This document shows positions 23,733 through 32,589 of a stretch of DNA of 64,000 nucleotides, one piece after another. This stretch comes from VAXT01 sp963698015 (GTDB lineage: Bacteria; Actinomycetota; Thermoleophilia; Gaiellales; Gaiellaceae), in assembly GCA_963698015.1 (NCBI GenBank), contig OY969109.1, positions 806,001 to 870,000 of the forward strand, given 5' to 3'. The position numbers were made by a program, and so were the translations under genes. The notes under the pieces were generated by a model, which worked only from the letters and a program-made list of their open reading frames with translations, did not search any database and was not told the origin of the DNA. How positions within the stretch are numbered: the first letter of the stretch is position 1; each line of letters begins with the position of its first letter.

Positions 23733-24003
23733 CTTCGGCGAAGTGGACGTGGAACGGGATGCCCATCGCCATCCCGTCCTTGCCGGTGGCCATGAACTCG
23801 TCCGTGCGCCCGGCCTCTTTGAAGGCGTCCATGTCCGCGAACTCCCACTCGGCGTAGTACCTGTACTGCGGCTCGCCCGTCGGCGCGCCGAAGATGCGGC
23901 CGTGGCGAAACGTCGCGCCGGGCACCTTGCGGCAGAGCTCGACGTGCTGCTCGTAGCGCTCCGGGTCGGGCTCGCTCTCGTAGACGACGAACACTCTGAC
24001 CAT
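23725..24003 (-). CDS. EthD-like dimeric alpha-beta barrel protein
   Basis: 92 residues: MVRVFVVYESEPDPERYEQHVELCRKVPGA, with YRYYAEWEFADMDAFKEA in the second half, the pattern of the EthD/dimeric ferredoxin-like barrel family (small proteins next to degradation enzymes, or heme/polyketide-acting enzymes). It has a good Shine-Dalgarno (GGAGGAG, about 24009-24014). It heads the operon with two crotonases; two hairpins (24018-24069) lie in its leader. Confidence 0.75.
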   Translation of the reverse strand: MVRVFVVYESEPDPERYEQHVELCRKVPGATFRHGRIFGAPTGEPQYRYYAEWEFADMDAFKEAGRTDEFMATGKDGMAMGIPFHVHFAEVD

Positions 24004-24017
24004 TCGGGCTCCTCCAA

Positions 24018-24069
24018 GGCATCGCTTGCGATGCCGCCTAGAGGCCATGCCGGCTTTGCCGGCGTGGCC
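24018..24069. repeat. Two hairpins upstream of the EthD gene
   Basis: GGCATCGC-TT-GCGATGCC (24018-24035, perfect) and GGCCATGCCGGC-TTT-GCCGGCGTGGCC (24043-24069, one mismatch). The second resembles the GCCGG-CAAAG-CCGGC repeats at 34175, 40574, 40660 and 59917. They would form in the 5' leader of the operon mRNA. Confidence 0.6.
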
Positions 24070-24156
24070 GTCTCAGAAGATTGACGCGCCGAGCCTACCG
24101 CGCCGCCGCTAGGACCCGGCGCGCGGACGGATAGGCCGCATGGCACTTGTCGAGCG

Positions 24157-24966
24157 GTGGTGAGGTCAGGCAGTTTTCAGGGGGTGCACGGGACCGGCCT
24201 CGCCGCGCTGTTCGACCGCGCAGATGCGACTGCGCTGCCGACGCTCGGGGGGATGGCCCGGCCGAACGGCGTCGTGATCGCGAGCGAGCGGTTCTTCGCG
24301 TTCGCGGGCCGTGACGGCTCGATCATCGAGGGCGAGATGCCCCGGCTGCCCGCGCTAGCACGACGCGTTCCCCTGCTTCGGGGCATCGCCCGGCTCGGGA
24401 TGTCGGTCTCGCCCCTGCTGCGGCGCGGCGGCGTCGCTGGGCGACTCGAGCGGCTCGTGCTGGTCGCCGTGGTGCTGGCGCCGATCGCGTTCGTCTTCCT
24501 GCCCAGCAGTGCGGCGCTGGTCGCGGGAATCGTCATGGGCATCGGCCTGCTCGCGTGGCTGATGCGCGGACGGACGCTCTACCTGCACGGCGCCGAGCAC
24601 CGGGCGATTGCAGCGGCCGAGCAAGGGCTGCTCGGGAGAACGTGGGACGGCATCGCGCGGCCGTCCCGCTTCTCGCTCCGCTGCGGGACGAACCTCGTCG
24701 CGCTCGCGCTGCCGATGGCGCTCGTCGCCGACCTCCTGTGGCCGTTCGCGCCCGCGCTCTGGACGCCGGTCGTCGTCGCGGTGCTCTCGCTCGGGCTGAC
24801 GATGGAGCTCTGGCGGGCGGTTCAGGGCTCCACGCTCCCGGCCGCGCGGGCCTTTCTCGTTCCCGGGCTCGCGCTGCAGCGGCTGACGACGCGCGAGCCG
24901 GAGATCGAGGAGACGCCCCTCGCGCTGACCGCGGTCGCTTCCGTGCTTCGACGCGAGCTCGGCTAG
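24157..24966 (+). CDS. DUF1385 (YqhQ-like) membrane protein
   Basis: 269 residues. The family hallmark YLHGAEHRAIAAAEQ (about 145-160) and FSLRCGTNLV are present, with an upstream RRVPLLRGIARLGMS segment and four or five membrane helices (about 97-117, 117-137, 175-195, 200-218). DUF1385 proteins are metal-dependent-looking membrane proteins of unknown function. GTG 24157 is the longest start; the region before GGMARPNG is poorly conserved in style, so the start is approximate. Its TAG stop forms part of the inverted repeat at 24964-25056. Confidence 0.78.
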   Translation: MVRSGSFQGVHGTGLAALFDRADATALPTLGGMARPNGVVIASERFFAFAGRDGSIIEGEMPRLPALARRVPLLRGIARLGMSVSPLLRRGGVAGRLERLVLVAVVLAPIAFVFLPSSAALVAGIVMGIGLLAWLMRGRTLYLHGAEHRAIAAAEQGLLGRTWDGIARPSRFSLRCGTNLVALALPMALVADLLWPFAPALWTPVVVAVLSLGLTMELWRAVQGSTLPAARAFLVPGLALQRLTTREPEIEETPLALTAVASVLRRELG

Positions 24967-25056
24967 GAGGGTCTGGCCCGATATTGCTCGTCGCCGGGGT
25001 GCGATGGTCGTTCCGACGCCGGCGGCTCAGAGACCATATTGCGCCAGACCCTCCTA
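24964..25056. repeat. 93-bp imperfect inverted repeat joining two converging genes
   Basis: Left arm 24964-24985 (TAGGAGGGTCTGGCCC then GATATT) and right arm 25035-25056 are complementary over 22 bp with two mismatches; the interior also has a weaker GCCGG / CCGGC pairing. The left arm begins with the TAG of the DUF1385 gene and the right arm begins, on the minus strand, with the TAG of the MFS gene. It can act as a bidirectional terminator and has the architecture of a small non-autonomous element. Confidence 0.7.
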
Positions 25057-26289
25057 AGGCGCGCTCTCGGGCAGCAGGCCGAGCAGCCACCAGCCGAAGA
25101 GCGGCCCGATCGCGGCGAGCGCAAAGCCGGCCTCCCATGAGGTCGAATCGACTACGGAGGCGAATCCGATCGGAACGATCAGGCCCGTGACCGAGAGCGT
25201 GGTCTGCTGGAACCCGATCGCGGCGCCGCTTCGCGCGAGGCCCGCAAGCTCCGCGGCGGCGGTCACGGAGAGCCCGTTCCAGGCCATGGAGAGTGCGCCC
25301 GCGACGACCATGACGGGCAGAACGACGGCGACCGGGGCTTTGGTGAGAACCGCCGTGAGCAGGACACCCGCGCAGCTGGCCAGGCCGATCCAGCGCAAGG
25401 GCCGAATCCTCGCGCCGAGGGCATCCGAGATCCGACCCGCCGAGATCCTCGTCACCACGGCTCCGACCTGCATGACCGCGAGGCCCGCCGCCGCAGCCGC
25501 ATCGGTCAAGCCGTGCTCGTCGTGCAGGAAGAGCACGAAGAACGAGAGCAGCGCGACCTGCGCGACCAGGTAGAAGTCGCTTCCGGCCGAAAGGATCCAC
25601 AGACGCTTGTCGCGGAGCGTCCAGTCGACGTCTTCCGCTTGGAGTGTGACCTCGGGCTTCCCGGCCTCGCGGACCGCAATCGCGGCGAAGAGCGCGCAAC
25701 CAATGCACACGGTGCCGAGGAATATGAATGACGCCTTCAGCCCCGCGGCCGAGTTCACGGCCGGCAAAACCAGCGCGGCAACCGCTCCTCCGACTGGAAT
25801 CGCGGTCTGGCGGACGCCGAGAGCGAGCCCGCGCTGATCGGCCGAGAACCACTGCATCACCGCACGTCCGCTGGCCGCGTTCACGCTCGCGCCGAGCGCG
25901 CCGGCAACCGTCAGTAGCGCGACGAGCAGCCAGAACGAGCCAGCCCATCCGGCCGCGGCAACCACGAACCCGCAACCGGCGAGACCGCTCGCCAGGACGA
26001 TGCGCTCGCCGATCCGGTCCGAGAGCAGCCCCCAGGCCAGGAGTGTCGCGATCGGGCCGATCCACACGCTCGAGAACGCGATGCCAACCTCGCTCAACGA
26101 CAGGTCGTAGCGGTCCTGCATCGCCGGGCCCAGAACGGGAAGGCCGATCAGGACGGCCGAGAAACCGGCCTGGGCGGCCGTGCCTGCGGCGAGCACGACC
26201 CAGCGGTAACGCGGGTTGGCGACTCGTGCTTCGGTACGGGATAGTTGCGCCAAGTCCGATGGGCAACGTCGACGACGCTGCGGTCGCAA
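25054..26289 (-). CDS. Major facilitator superfamily transporter
   Basis: Up to 411 residues, 12 membrane segments. MFS landmarks: SEVGIAFSSVWIGPIATLLAWGLLSDRIGER in the first half (loop 2-3 motif A form GLLSDRIGER), LGVRQTAIPVGGAVAAL in helix 5, and a central charged loop (EAGKPEVTLQAEDVDWTLRDKR). NNP/OFA-like anion or drug exporters share this shape; substrate unknown. Start unclear: TTG 26289 or TTG 26253, the latter shortly before NPRYRWVVLAAG where the first helix begins. Confidence 0.82.
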   Translation of the reverse strand: MRPQRRRRCPSDLAQLSRTEARVANPRYRWVVLAAGTAAQAGFSAVLIGLPVLGPAMQDRYDLSLSEVGIAFSSVWIGPIATLLAWGLLSDRIGERIVLASGLAGCGFVVAAAGWAGSFWLLVALLTVAGALGASVNAASGRAVMQWFSADQRGLALGVRQTAIPVGGAVAALVLPAVNSAAGLKASFIFLGTVCIGCALFAAIAVREAGKPEVTLQAEDVDWTLRDKRLWILSAGSDFYLVAQVALLSFFVLFLHDEHGLTDAAAAAGLAVMQVGAVVTRISAGRISDALGARIRPLRWIGLASCAGVLLTAVLTKAPVAVVLPVMVVAGALSMAWNGLSVTAAAELAGLARSGAAIGFQQTTLSVTGLIVPIGFASVVDSTSWEAGFALAAIGPLFGWWLLGLLPESAP

Positions 26290-26374
26290 CCTATCCCGCG
26301 CTCGCGGTCGAGGAAGAACAGTCGTTCCGCACCCGCGTCATGGGCCGGATGTGCCTCGGCCTCCCAAGTCGGGC

Positions 26375-26380
26375 TACTGT
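26375..26380 (+). promoter_or_regulatory. -10 box of a leaderless small gene
   Basis: TACTGT, 7 nt before the ATG at 26388, matching the TANNNT pattern of other leaderless starts in this window. Confidence 0.45.
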
Positions 26381-26387
26381 CCCGCCT

Positions 26388-26591
26388 ATGGAGAACATCG
26401 CCAGCATCGGGTTTCGTGACTTGGAGAACGACGATGACGCCACCGCCATCGTCCGCGCCTCCACGGAGTGCGTCGCGCTCGCTCTAACGCTCCGCGCAGA
26501 TGGCGATCTAGAGGTCTTCATGCCTCTTTCCGCCTGCGATGAACTCATCGCCGCGCTCTCTCAGGCGCGGATCTTCGCCAAACCCTCCTAG
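26388..26591 (+). CDS. Small conserved-looking protein of unknown function
   Basis: 67 residues: MENIASIGFRDLEN, an acidic turn (DDDATAIVRA), then STECVALALTLRADGDLEVFMP and a helix LSACDELIAALSQARIF. The alternation fits a small alpha/beta protein. The codon pattern and the -10 box 7 nt upstream support it as real. The stop directly abuts that of the converging aldehyde dehydrogenase gene (TAG-CTA). No family recognised. Confidence 0.6.
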   Translation: MENIASIGFRDLENDDDATAIVRASTECVALALTLRADGDLEVFMPLSACDELIAALSQARIFAKPS

Positions 26592-28064
26592 CTAGAGCCC
26601 AAACGGGTTGAACGGCTTCGGGCTCGTCGAGACGATCACGCTCTTCGTCTCGAGGTAGAGCTCGAGCGTCTCCAGGCCGAGCTCGCGGCCGAAGCCGGAC
26701 TGCTTGTAACCGCCGAACGGGATTCCCGGGAAGGCCGTGAACGGCATGTTGATCCCGACCGTGCCCGCCTTGATCCGCCTCGCCAGCCTGTGCCCGCGAG
26801 CCGGGTCGCCGGTCCACACAGTCGCCATCAGCCCGTAGCGCACGGCGTTCGCCTGCCTGACCGCGTCCTTCTCGTCGGCGAACGGCGAGATCGTGACGAC
26901 CGGGCCGAAGATCTCCTCCTGGGCGACGGTCATCTCCTGGTTGACCCCGGCGAGGACCGTCGGCGGGTAGAACGCGCCCTTGCCGTCGGGCGACTCGCCG
27001 CCGGCCACGACCTCCGCGCCTTCCTCGCGCCCGGTCTCGACATAGCCGTGGACGCGGTCGCGGTGCTCGGGCGAGATCAGCGAGCCGACCTGCGTTTCCG
27101 CCTCCAGCGGATCGCCCACCTTGAGGCTGTTCGCGGCCTCGCTGAACTTCGCGACGAACTCGTCGTACGCGGAGTGCTCGACGAGGATCCGCGAGCGCGC
27201 CTCGCAGCTCTGGCCGGCCGAGTAGTAGATCGACCAGGCCGAGCTCGGGATCGCGTCCGCCATGTCGGCGTCGGCGAAGACGATGTTCGGGCTCTTGCCG
27301 CCCAGCTCGAGCGTGAGCCGCTTGATGCCGTCGGAGGCGTCTCGCATGATCTGCGCGCCCGTCTCCGTGGAGCCGGTGAACGCGATCTTGTCGACGCCCG
27401 GGTGCTGCACGAGGTGGCGGCCGACGGTCGTCCCCGGGCCGGGCACGACGTTGATCGCTCCCGGCGGGAACCCGACGCCGGTCGCGAGCTCGGCCATGCG
27501 GAGCGCCGTCAGGGGCGTCTGCGAGTCCGGCTTGAGCACGATCGTGCAACCGGCGGCCAGCGCGGGCGCCAGCTTCCACGTTGTCATCATCAGCGGGTAG
27601 TTCCAGGGCACGATCTGCCCCGCGACGCCGACGGGCTCCTTCAATGAGTAGAACAGGAGCGAACCGCCCAGAGGGTTCGAGCGGCCGCCGATCGAGCCGA
27701 TCGCCGAGGCGTAGAAGCGGAAGTTCTCGACTGCCTGGCTCAGCTCGGCCTTGACCGACGAGAGCGCCTTGCCGACGTTCCGCACCTCGAGCTCGGCGAG
27801 CTCCTTGCGGTTCGCGACGAGCTCGTCGGCGAGCGCGTGCAGCAGACGCGAGCGCTCGGTCGGGGGCGTCCTGCCCCAGTCGCCGTCGAGGGCAGCTCGT
27901 GCCGCCTCGACTGCGCGGTCGATGTCGGCCTCGTTGGCCATGGCCACCTTGGCGAGCGGCTCACCGGTCGCGGGCTCGGCCAGCTCCTTCAGCTCGCCGC
28001 CCGAGGCCTCCGACGACTCGCCGTTGATGAAGAGCAGGTATTCGCGCTCGGTCGCGACGGCCAT
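26592..28064 (-). CDS. NAD(P)-dependent aldehyde dehydrogenase
   Basis: 490 residues, full length. Catalytic residues: general base Glu in LTLELGGKSPNIVF and nucleophile Cys in YYSAGQSCEARSR. Cofactor region IVPWNYPLMMTTWKLAPALAAGCTIVLKP is complete, and the C-terminal PFTAFPGIPFGGYKQSGFGRELG is the usual betaine/phenylacetaldehyde-type tail. It oxidises an aldehyde to the acid, perhaps feeding the CoA-dependent aromatic pathway. ATG 28064 begins MAVATEREYLLFINGE, the expected N-terminus. Confidence 0.93.
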   Translation of the reverse strand: MAVATEREYLLFINGESSEASGGELKELAEPATGEPLAKVAMANEADIDRAVEAARAALDGDWGRTPPTERSRLLHALADELVANRKELAELEVRNVGKALSSVKAELSQAVENFRFYASAIGSIGGRSNPLGGSLLFYSLKEPVGVAGQIVPWNYPLMMTTWKLAPALAAGCTIVLKPDSQTPLTALRMAELATGVGFPPGAINVVPGPGTTVGRHLVQHPGVDKIAFTGSTETGAQIMRDASDGIKRLTLELGGKSPNIVFADADMADAIPSSAWSIYYSAGQSCEARSRILVEHSAYDEFVAKFSEAANSLKVGDPLEAETQVGSLISPEHRDRVHGYVETGREEGAEVVAGGESPDGKGAFYPPTVLAGVNQEMTVAQEEIFGPVVTISPFADEKDAVRQANAVRYGLMATVWTGDPARGHRLARRIKAGTVGINMPFTAFPGIPFGGYKQSGFGRELGLETLELYLETKSVIVSTSPKPFNPFGL

Positions 28065-28108
28065 CGGTGCCGGACGATAGCGACTCGGAGAACAGCCAGC
28101 GCTCGAAC

Positions 28109-28133
28109 GCGGGTTCGATTCCCGCCGCCTCCC
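28109..28133 (+). tRNA. tRNA 3'-end remnant (T arm plus acceptor strand)
   Basis: GCGGG-TTCGATT-CCCGC makes a perfect T arm, followed by CGCCTCC as a 3' acceptor strand. The partner GGAGGCG is not found within 100 bp upstream and no D or anticodon arm is visible, so this is a fragment, probably Ser-like. Such 3' remnants are typical of integration sites. Confidence 0.4.
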
Positions 28134-28278
28134 ACTGGACCGATCGTCTCGCCCCTGACATGAACGAACTCCGAGCGACACTCCATCGAGCGTCCATCTC
28201 GCGTCCATGGATCGGCGTGGCCCTCACGCTCACACTGGATTGCGACAAGGTTGGACGTCGAGGATGGGAGGAGCGATC

Positions 28279-29436
28279 ATGTGTGACCACGCTCGCTCGG
28301 GAAGCGCGGCATGGGCCGAGGATTCGACGGTGGTTGCGGCGCATTTGGTGCCCCCTAAGTTCGGCGTCCTGTTCGCCTGCGCATGCGTTGCGCTAACGCT
28401 CGGCGCAGCGGCGCTCTCTGCCGGCTCGGCCTCTTCGTCCACACGCGGGCGGCTCGATGCCGTGTTCTCCACTCGTAGCCCGATTACGAACCTGGCCGCC
28501 GAGGGCAACCATGTCGCCGTGGCGACGAGTAGGACCAGGGGCCACTGCCCCAGGGTCGTCGTCTGGACTGCTCCCGGCCGGAAGTCGACGAGCTTCAAGA
28601 CCATGGCGGCAAGGCTGCCCGACTGCGGGGACGGGGCGCCCAGGCAGTACTTCGTGGGGCAGGTGGCGCTCGGCGGCGGACAGGTCGCTTGGATCGGCAC
28701 TACCGGCGGCATCAACGCGGAGCTCCATCTGGAGGGGGCAAAGCTCTCCGGCCGAGCAGCAAGGGAGATCGACTTCCGAAGTTACAGCGGCGACGGGCGG
28801 GGCGAGTGGGTCGGACGGCTCCTCGGGAACGGGCCGCTCCTCGTCTACAACCGCTGGGCGCTCGTATGCGACGACATTTGCCCGCCCACCAAGCTCCGTC
28901 GCACCGGCCAAGAGCTCGTGCGGATCTCTGCCGGTCGTCCACTCGTCGCAAAACGTGGCGCGGCCTCGTACCCTCTGAGTGCCGTCGGCGGCGGCCGCAT
29001 GGCCATCAAGTCCGCAGGCGCCATCACCGTTCTTGCACCAAGCGGCTCCCCGGTTGCGATCGTTCCCGCCGTGCAAGGGAACCCTCCGCGCGCGATCGCG
29101 CTGAGCAGGACGCATCTTGCCGTGACGAGGACGGCCACGCTCGACCTCTACGATCCCGCAACGGGCGCCGAGGCGAAGTCGCTGCCACTCGGACCCGCGG
29201 CGCCGCTGCAACTTGTGGGCGTCAGCAGGAAGCTCGCGCTACTCCGCGGTCCGCGCCGGCTGGTGCTGGTTCGCCTGAACGACGCCAAGAGGATCTCGCT
29301 CCCACTCCAATCGAAAGACATCGTGGGCACCAGCCTCACTGAGGCCGGCCTCTTCTATGCCTACAACGCCCGCGGAGTATCTGTGGGGGGCCGGATCGTG
29401 TTCGAGCCTACCGCCAGACTGCTCGCTCGTTTCTAA
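28279..29436 (+). CDS. Secreted protein of unknown function, possible beta-propeller
   Basis: 385 residues. A hydrophobic segment at about 30-50 (FGVLFACACVALTLGAAAL) acts as signal or anchor. The rest has repeated strands of the type NHVAVATS, GQVAWIGTT, RMAIKSAG, HLAVTRTATLDLYDPATG and RKLALLRGPRRLVLV, suggesting blades of a beta-propeller. Cys pairs (DCGDG, VCDDICPP) suggest disulfides. ATG 28279 follows a Shine-Dalgarno (GGGAGGAG, 28265-28272). It follows the tRNA remnant and precedes decaying genes, so it may be recently acquired. Not recognised. Confidence 0.6.
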   Translation: MCDHARSGSAAWAEDSTVVAAHLVPPKFGVLFACACVALTLGAAALSAGSASSSTRGRLDAVFSTRSPITNLAAEGNHVAVATSRTRGHCPRVVVWTAPGRKSTSFKTMAARLPDCGDGAPRQYFVGQVALGGGQVAWIGTTGGINAELHLEGAKLSGRAAREIDFRSYSGDGRGEWVGRLLGNGPLLVYNRWALVCDDICPPTKLRRTGQELVRISAGRPLVAKRGAASYPLSAVGGGRMAIKSAGAITVLAPSGSPVAIVPAVQGNPPRAIALSRTHLAVTRTATLDLYDPATGAEAKSLPLGPAAPLQLVGVSRKLALLRGPRRLVLVRLNDAKRISLPLQSKDIVGTSLTEAGLFYAYNARGVSVGGRIVFEPTARLLARF

Positions 29437-29993
29437 ATCATCCGGCGGTTGTCGGGTCTCTGCATGTCGGCGGGCATCAATTGCTCGGTGAGCAGCCGCT
29501 TGAAACGCTCCGGATCCCCGGCCACGAACTCCTTGCACAGCCGGTAACCGTTCGGATAGGTCGTGATGTACGAGCGCCACATCGGGTCGGTGATGAAGGC
29601 GATCACGTGCCCGGCCCGCTGCTCGGAGGCTAGCGCCCACTTCATCACGTACGCGCGGGCCTCGTCGACCGAAGCGCCGTCCACGTGCAGCATCAGCGCC
29701 GCATTGGTGCCGACCCCCGAGAACGGCTCGTTCGCCTCCATCACCTTGCGGGAGAGCGCCGGCTCGTAGCGGACGTTCGCCCCCGACACCGTGGACGCCG
29801 TGACGTCGTGCCGCTCCTCGCCGAGGACGATCTCCGCGGCGAGGCTCGCGATTCCCTCGGAGACGACCGACTGCGGAGTCGGGATCAGCACGATCGACTC
29901 CTCGAGCCGGTCCGCTCCGCGTCAGGAGCTGCTCCTTCCAGGCCGGCCGAGGCGCAGGCCGAGCTCGATGTACTCGACCGCGACGTCGGTCAT
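29433..29993 (-). pseudogene. Remnant of an actinobacterial DUF885-like metallopeptidase-type gene
   Basis: The start MTDVAVEYIELGLRLGR is joined directly to WKEQLL (second frame) and then RLEESIVLIPTPQSVVSEGIASLAAEIVLGEE. From memory of the family, these N- and C-terminal pieces flank about 250 residues, including an HExYPGHH-type metal site, that are missing. The join also needs a 2-nt correction, and frame 1 has a TGA at 29922-29924. The C-terminal part (from GTG 29891) still encodes 152 residues. Family name is tentative; deletion is well supported by the abrupt joint. Confidence 0.6.
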
Positions 29994-31160
29994 CGCTCGA
30001 AGAGGGCCGCCTGCCCCTGGCCGACTCCGACACAGAGCGTCGCCAGCCCGTACTTGCCCCCGCGCCGCCGGAGCTCGTGGAGCAGCGTGACCACCAGGCG
30101 GGCGCCGCTCATCCCGAGCGGGTGGCCGATCGCGATCGCGCCGCCGTTCACGTTCACGCGCTCCGGATCGAGCCCGAGCTCGCGGATGACGACGAGGCTC
30201 TGGGAGGAAAAGGCCTCGTTCAGCTCGACCAGGTCGATGTCGCCGACGTCGATTCCGGTGCGCTCGAGCAGCTTGCGAACCGCCGGCACCGGGCCGATGC
30301 CCATCACGCGCGGTTCGACGCCCGCAACCGCACTGCCGACGAACGTGCCGAACGGCTCCATGCCGAGCGAGTGCGCCCTCTCCTCGCTTGCGATCACGAG
30401 CGCGGCGGCCCCGTCGTTGATCCCGCTCGAGTTTCCGGCCGTGACCGAGCCTCCCGCGCGGAACGCGGGCTTCAGCGCCGCGAGCTTCTCGGCGCTCGTG
30501 TCCGGACGCGGATGCTCGTCGCGAGCGGCATCGCCGACCGGTACGAGCTCGTCGTCGAAGCGCCCGGCCTCGGCGGCCGCGGCCCAGCGCTGCTGCGAGC
30601 GGAGCGCGAACTCGTCCTGCTCCTCCCGGCTGACGCCGTAGCGCTCGGCAACGTTCTCGCCGGTCTCGCCCATCGACTCGAGCGGGATACATCTCCTCCA
30701 GGCGCGGGTTCGGGAAACGCCAGCCGAGGGTCGTGTCCCAGACGGTCTGGTTCCCGCGCGGCCAGGCCATGTCCGGCTTGGCCATGACGAGCGGTGCACG
30801 GCTCATCGACTCGACGCCCCCGGCCACGAACAGGTCGCCGTCACCCGCGGCGATTGCATGGCACGCGGAGACGACCGCCGAGAGCCCCGAGGCGCAGAGC
30901 CGGTTCACGGTCACGCCCGCGACCGAGTCGGGCAGGCCCGCGAGCAGGACGCCCATGCGCGCCACGTTCCGGTTGTCCTCGCCGGCCTGGTTCGCGGCGC
31001 CGAAGTACACGTCCTCGATCTCGCCCGGGCTCACGCCCGCGCGCGCGACGGCCTCCTTGATCACGAGCGCTGCGAGGTCGTCAGGCCGCTCGCCTGCGAG
31101 CACGCCCCCGTAGCGCCCGACGGGCGTGCGCACCGCGGAGAGAACGACCGCGCGGCTCAC
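29990..31160 (-). pseudogene. Acetyl-CoA acetyltransferase (thiolase) with a 1-nt frameshift
   Basis: Two frames make one complete thiolase of about 390 residues. The first runs from GTG 31160 (SRAVVLSAVRTPVGRYGG), with the nucleophile in NRLCASGLSAVV, to RLEEMYP; the second continues LESMGETGENVAERYGVSREEQDEFA to the C-terminal NVNGGAIAIGHPLGMSGARL and LCVGVGQG with the second Cys. The switch needs removal of one C from CCC near 30688. Thiolases cleave 3-ketoacyl-CoA. May be a real mutation or a base-calling error. Overlaps the DUF1272 gene by 4 nt. Confidence 0.75.
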
Positions 31161-31336
31161 GCAGCGGCCGGCCGCGGACGCCGCACGAGCTCCCCGCTGC
31201 AGTTCGGGCATACATATGCGAGCTCACCCGCGCAGGCGACGCACCACGTGCACTCGAACGTGCAGATGTACGCCTCGTCGCCCGGAGCGAGACGGGCGCC
31301 GCAGCGCTCGCAGGACCCGCGCATCTCGAGAGCCAT
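31157..31336 (-). CDS. DUF1272 zinc-ribbon protein
   Basis: 59 residues: MALEMRGSCERCGARLAPGD, then AYICTFECTWCVACAGEL and VCPNCSGELVRRPRP. Seven Cys in CxxC-type pairs are laid out exactly as in DUF1272, a small zinc-binding family of unknown role. ATG 31336 gives the usual N-terminus. It overlaps the thiolase start (GTGA). Confidence 0.88.
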   Translation of the reverse strand: MALEMRGSCERCGARLAPGDEAYICTFECTWCVACAGELAYVCPNCSGELVRRPRPAAA

Positions 31337-31359
31337 GCGGCGAAAGCTATCCCACGAGT

Positions 31360-32583
31360 TCAGGCTGGGAGCCGGACGAGAATCCCCGCAACGGCGTCGA
31401 AGAGCCACAGCTGGCCGTTCGCTGCGGCGACACCGTTTGCATGGAACTGCCGCGTGGGCGTCACGCGGCTCGCGACCGCGCCGGTTCCGTTGACGCGCAG
31501 CACCGCGTCCGGGATCGGCTCGCCTCGCTGGTCGGCTGCCGCCTCGTAGGGCACGGTCCAGAGATTCGTCCCGTCGGTGACGACGTCGATCCCACCGGCG
31601 CCGATCTCCGTCTGACCGAGCACCGAGCCGTTCGCGCGCGAGACACGCAGCAGGTCGAGGCCGCGGCCGGTGATCCAGAGGTCGCCGCCGAAGACCGCGA
31701 TCCGTTCCGCCGCGACCTGCTCGCCACCGGGAATCGTGCCCATCCGCGTAACGCCGTTCGTCACCGGGTCGATCCGGTCGAGCGTGTTCTCCCGGTGGTT
31801 GAGGATCCAGACGAAGGTGCCGTCGAACGCGAAGCCCGCAGGCCCGTTCCCGACTCGGACACGCGCAATCGGCAGGTTCGTCCCGGGGTCGACGCGGATG
31901 AGCTCTTGGGCTGCGTCGTCAGCCGCCCACAGCGCTCCGCCTCCCGCCCAGATGTAGGGAACTAGCCCTTCGAGCGCGATCACCGCTTGCACGCTGTTCG
32001 AGCCGGGGTTGATCCGGTTGACCGCAGTACCCCGGAGCGAGATCGCCCACACCGAGCCCTCGCCGACGGTGACCGTCCAGACCGGGTCCGAGAGCCTGAT
32101 GGTTGCGAGCACCTGGCCCGTACCTGGATCGACCCGTTGGACGGCGCCAAGGTTGCGACATGCCACCCAGACCGAGCCGAAGCCGATGGCCAGGCCGTAC
32201 TGGAGGAAGGGCTCGCGTGCGCCGCCACACACGCGATACGCCGTGCCGCCGGGCAGCGGCGACGTCGGCGGCGGCAAAGGACGGACTGTGACCGTTCGCA
32301 GCACCCGTGAGCGGGACCTGATCTGCGCGGAAACGGTCCAGCGCCCGACCCGCGGCAGGACAAGCCGGACCTTGTACTTCCCGCGTCCGACACGCCTGGT
32401 GCGGAAGGCGAGGCTGCGGCCCGACGTAGGACGCGCGACGACCTTCGGGCTGGAGCGGGGTTCCGGCTTGACGACGAGTGTCGCGTTCCAGCTCCGACCG
32501 GCGATCAACGGCCGCGGCGGCGCCGAGATGGTGGCGTGCGGGCCGGGAGCCGCGAAGGCCAGCAGCGCGAGCAGCGTCAGCAT
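31360..32583 (-). CDS. Secreted beta-propeller protein
   Basis: 407 residues. A signal peptide (MLTLLALLAFAAPGPHA) is followed by an Ig-like domain to about residue 100, then repeated blades of the YncE/Vgb type: GFGSVWVACRNLGAVQRVDPGTG, GEGSVWAISLRGTAVNRINPGS, GGGALWAADDAAQELIRVDPGT, FDGTFVWILNHRENTLDRIDP, FGGDLWITGRGLDLLRV (each about 40-45 residues). Seven blades are plausible. Extracellular binding or lyase-like function; no catalytic residues identified. Confidence 0.8.
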   Translation of the reverse strand: MLTLLALLAFAAPGPHATISAPPRPLIAGRSWNATLVVKPEPRSSPKVVARPTSGRSLAFRTRRVGRGKYKVRLVLPRVGRWTVSAQIRSRSRVLRTVTVRPLPPPTSPLPGGTAYRVCGGAREPFLQYGLAIGFGSVWVACRNLGAVQRVDPGTGQVLATIRLSDPVWTVTVGEGSVWAISLRGTAVNRINPGSNSVQAVIALEGLVPYIWAGGGALWAADDAAQELIRVDPGTNLPIARVRVGNGPAGFAFDGTFVWILNHRENTLDRIDPVTNGVTRMGTIPGGEQVAAERIAVFGGDLWITGRGLDLLRVSRANGSVLGQTEIGAGGIDVVTDGTNLWTVPYEAAADQRGEPIPDAVLRVNGTGAVASRVTPTRQFHANGVAAANGQLWLFDAVAGILVRLPA

Positions 32584-32589
32584 TTCTCT

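Noticed and set aside
29922..29924. In-frame TGA in the 29433-29993 frame as a second selenocysteine codon
   Set aside because: No Cys-x-x-U motif, no conservation around it and the frame is already broken by a deletion.
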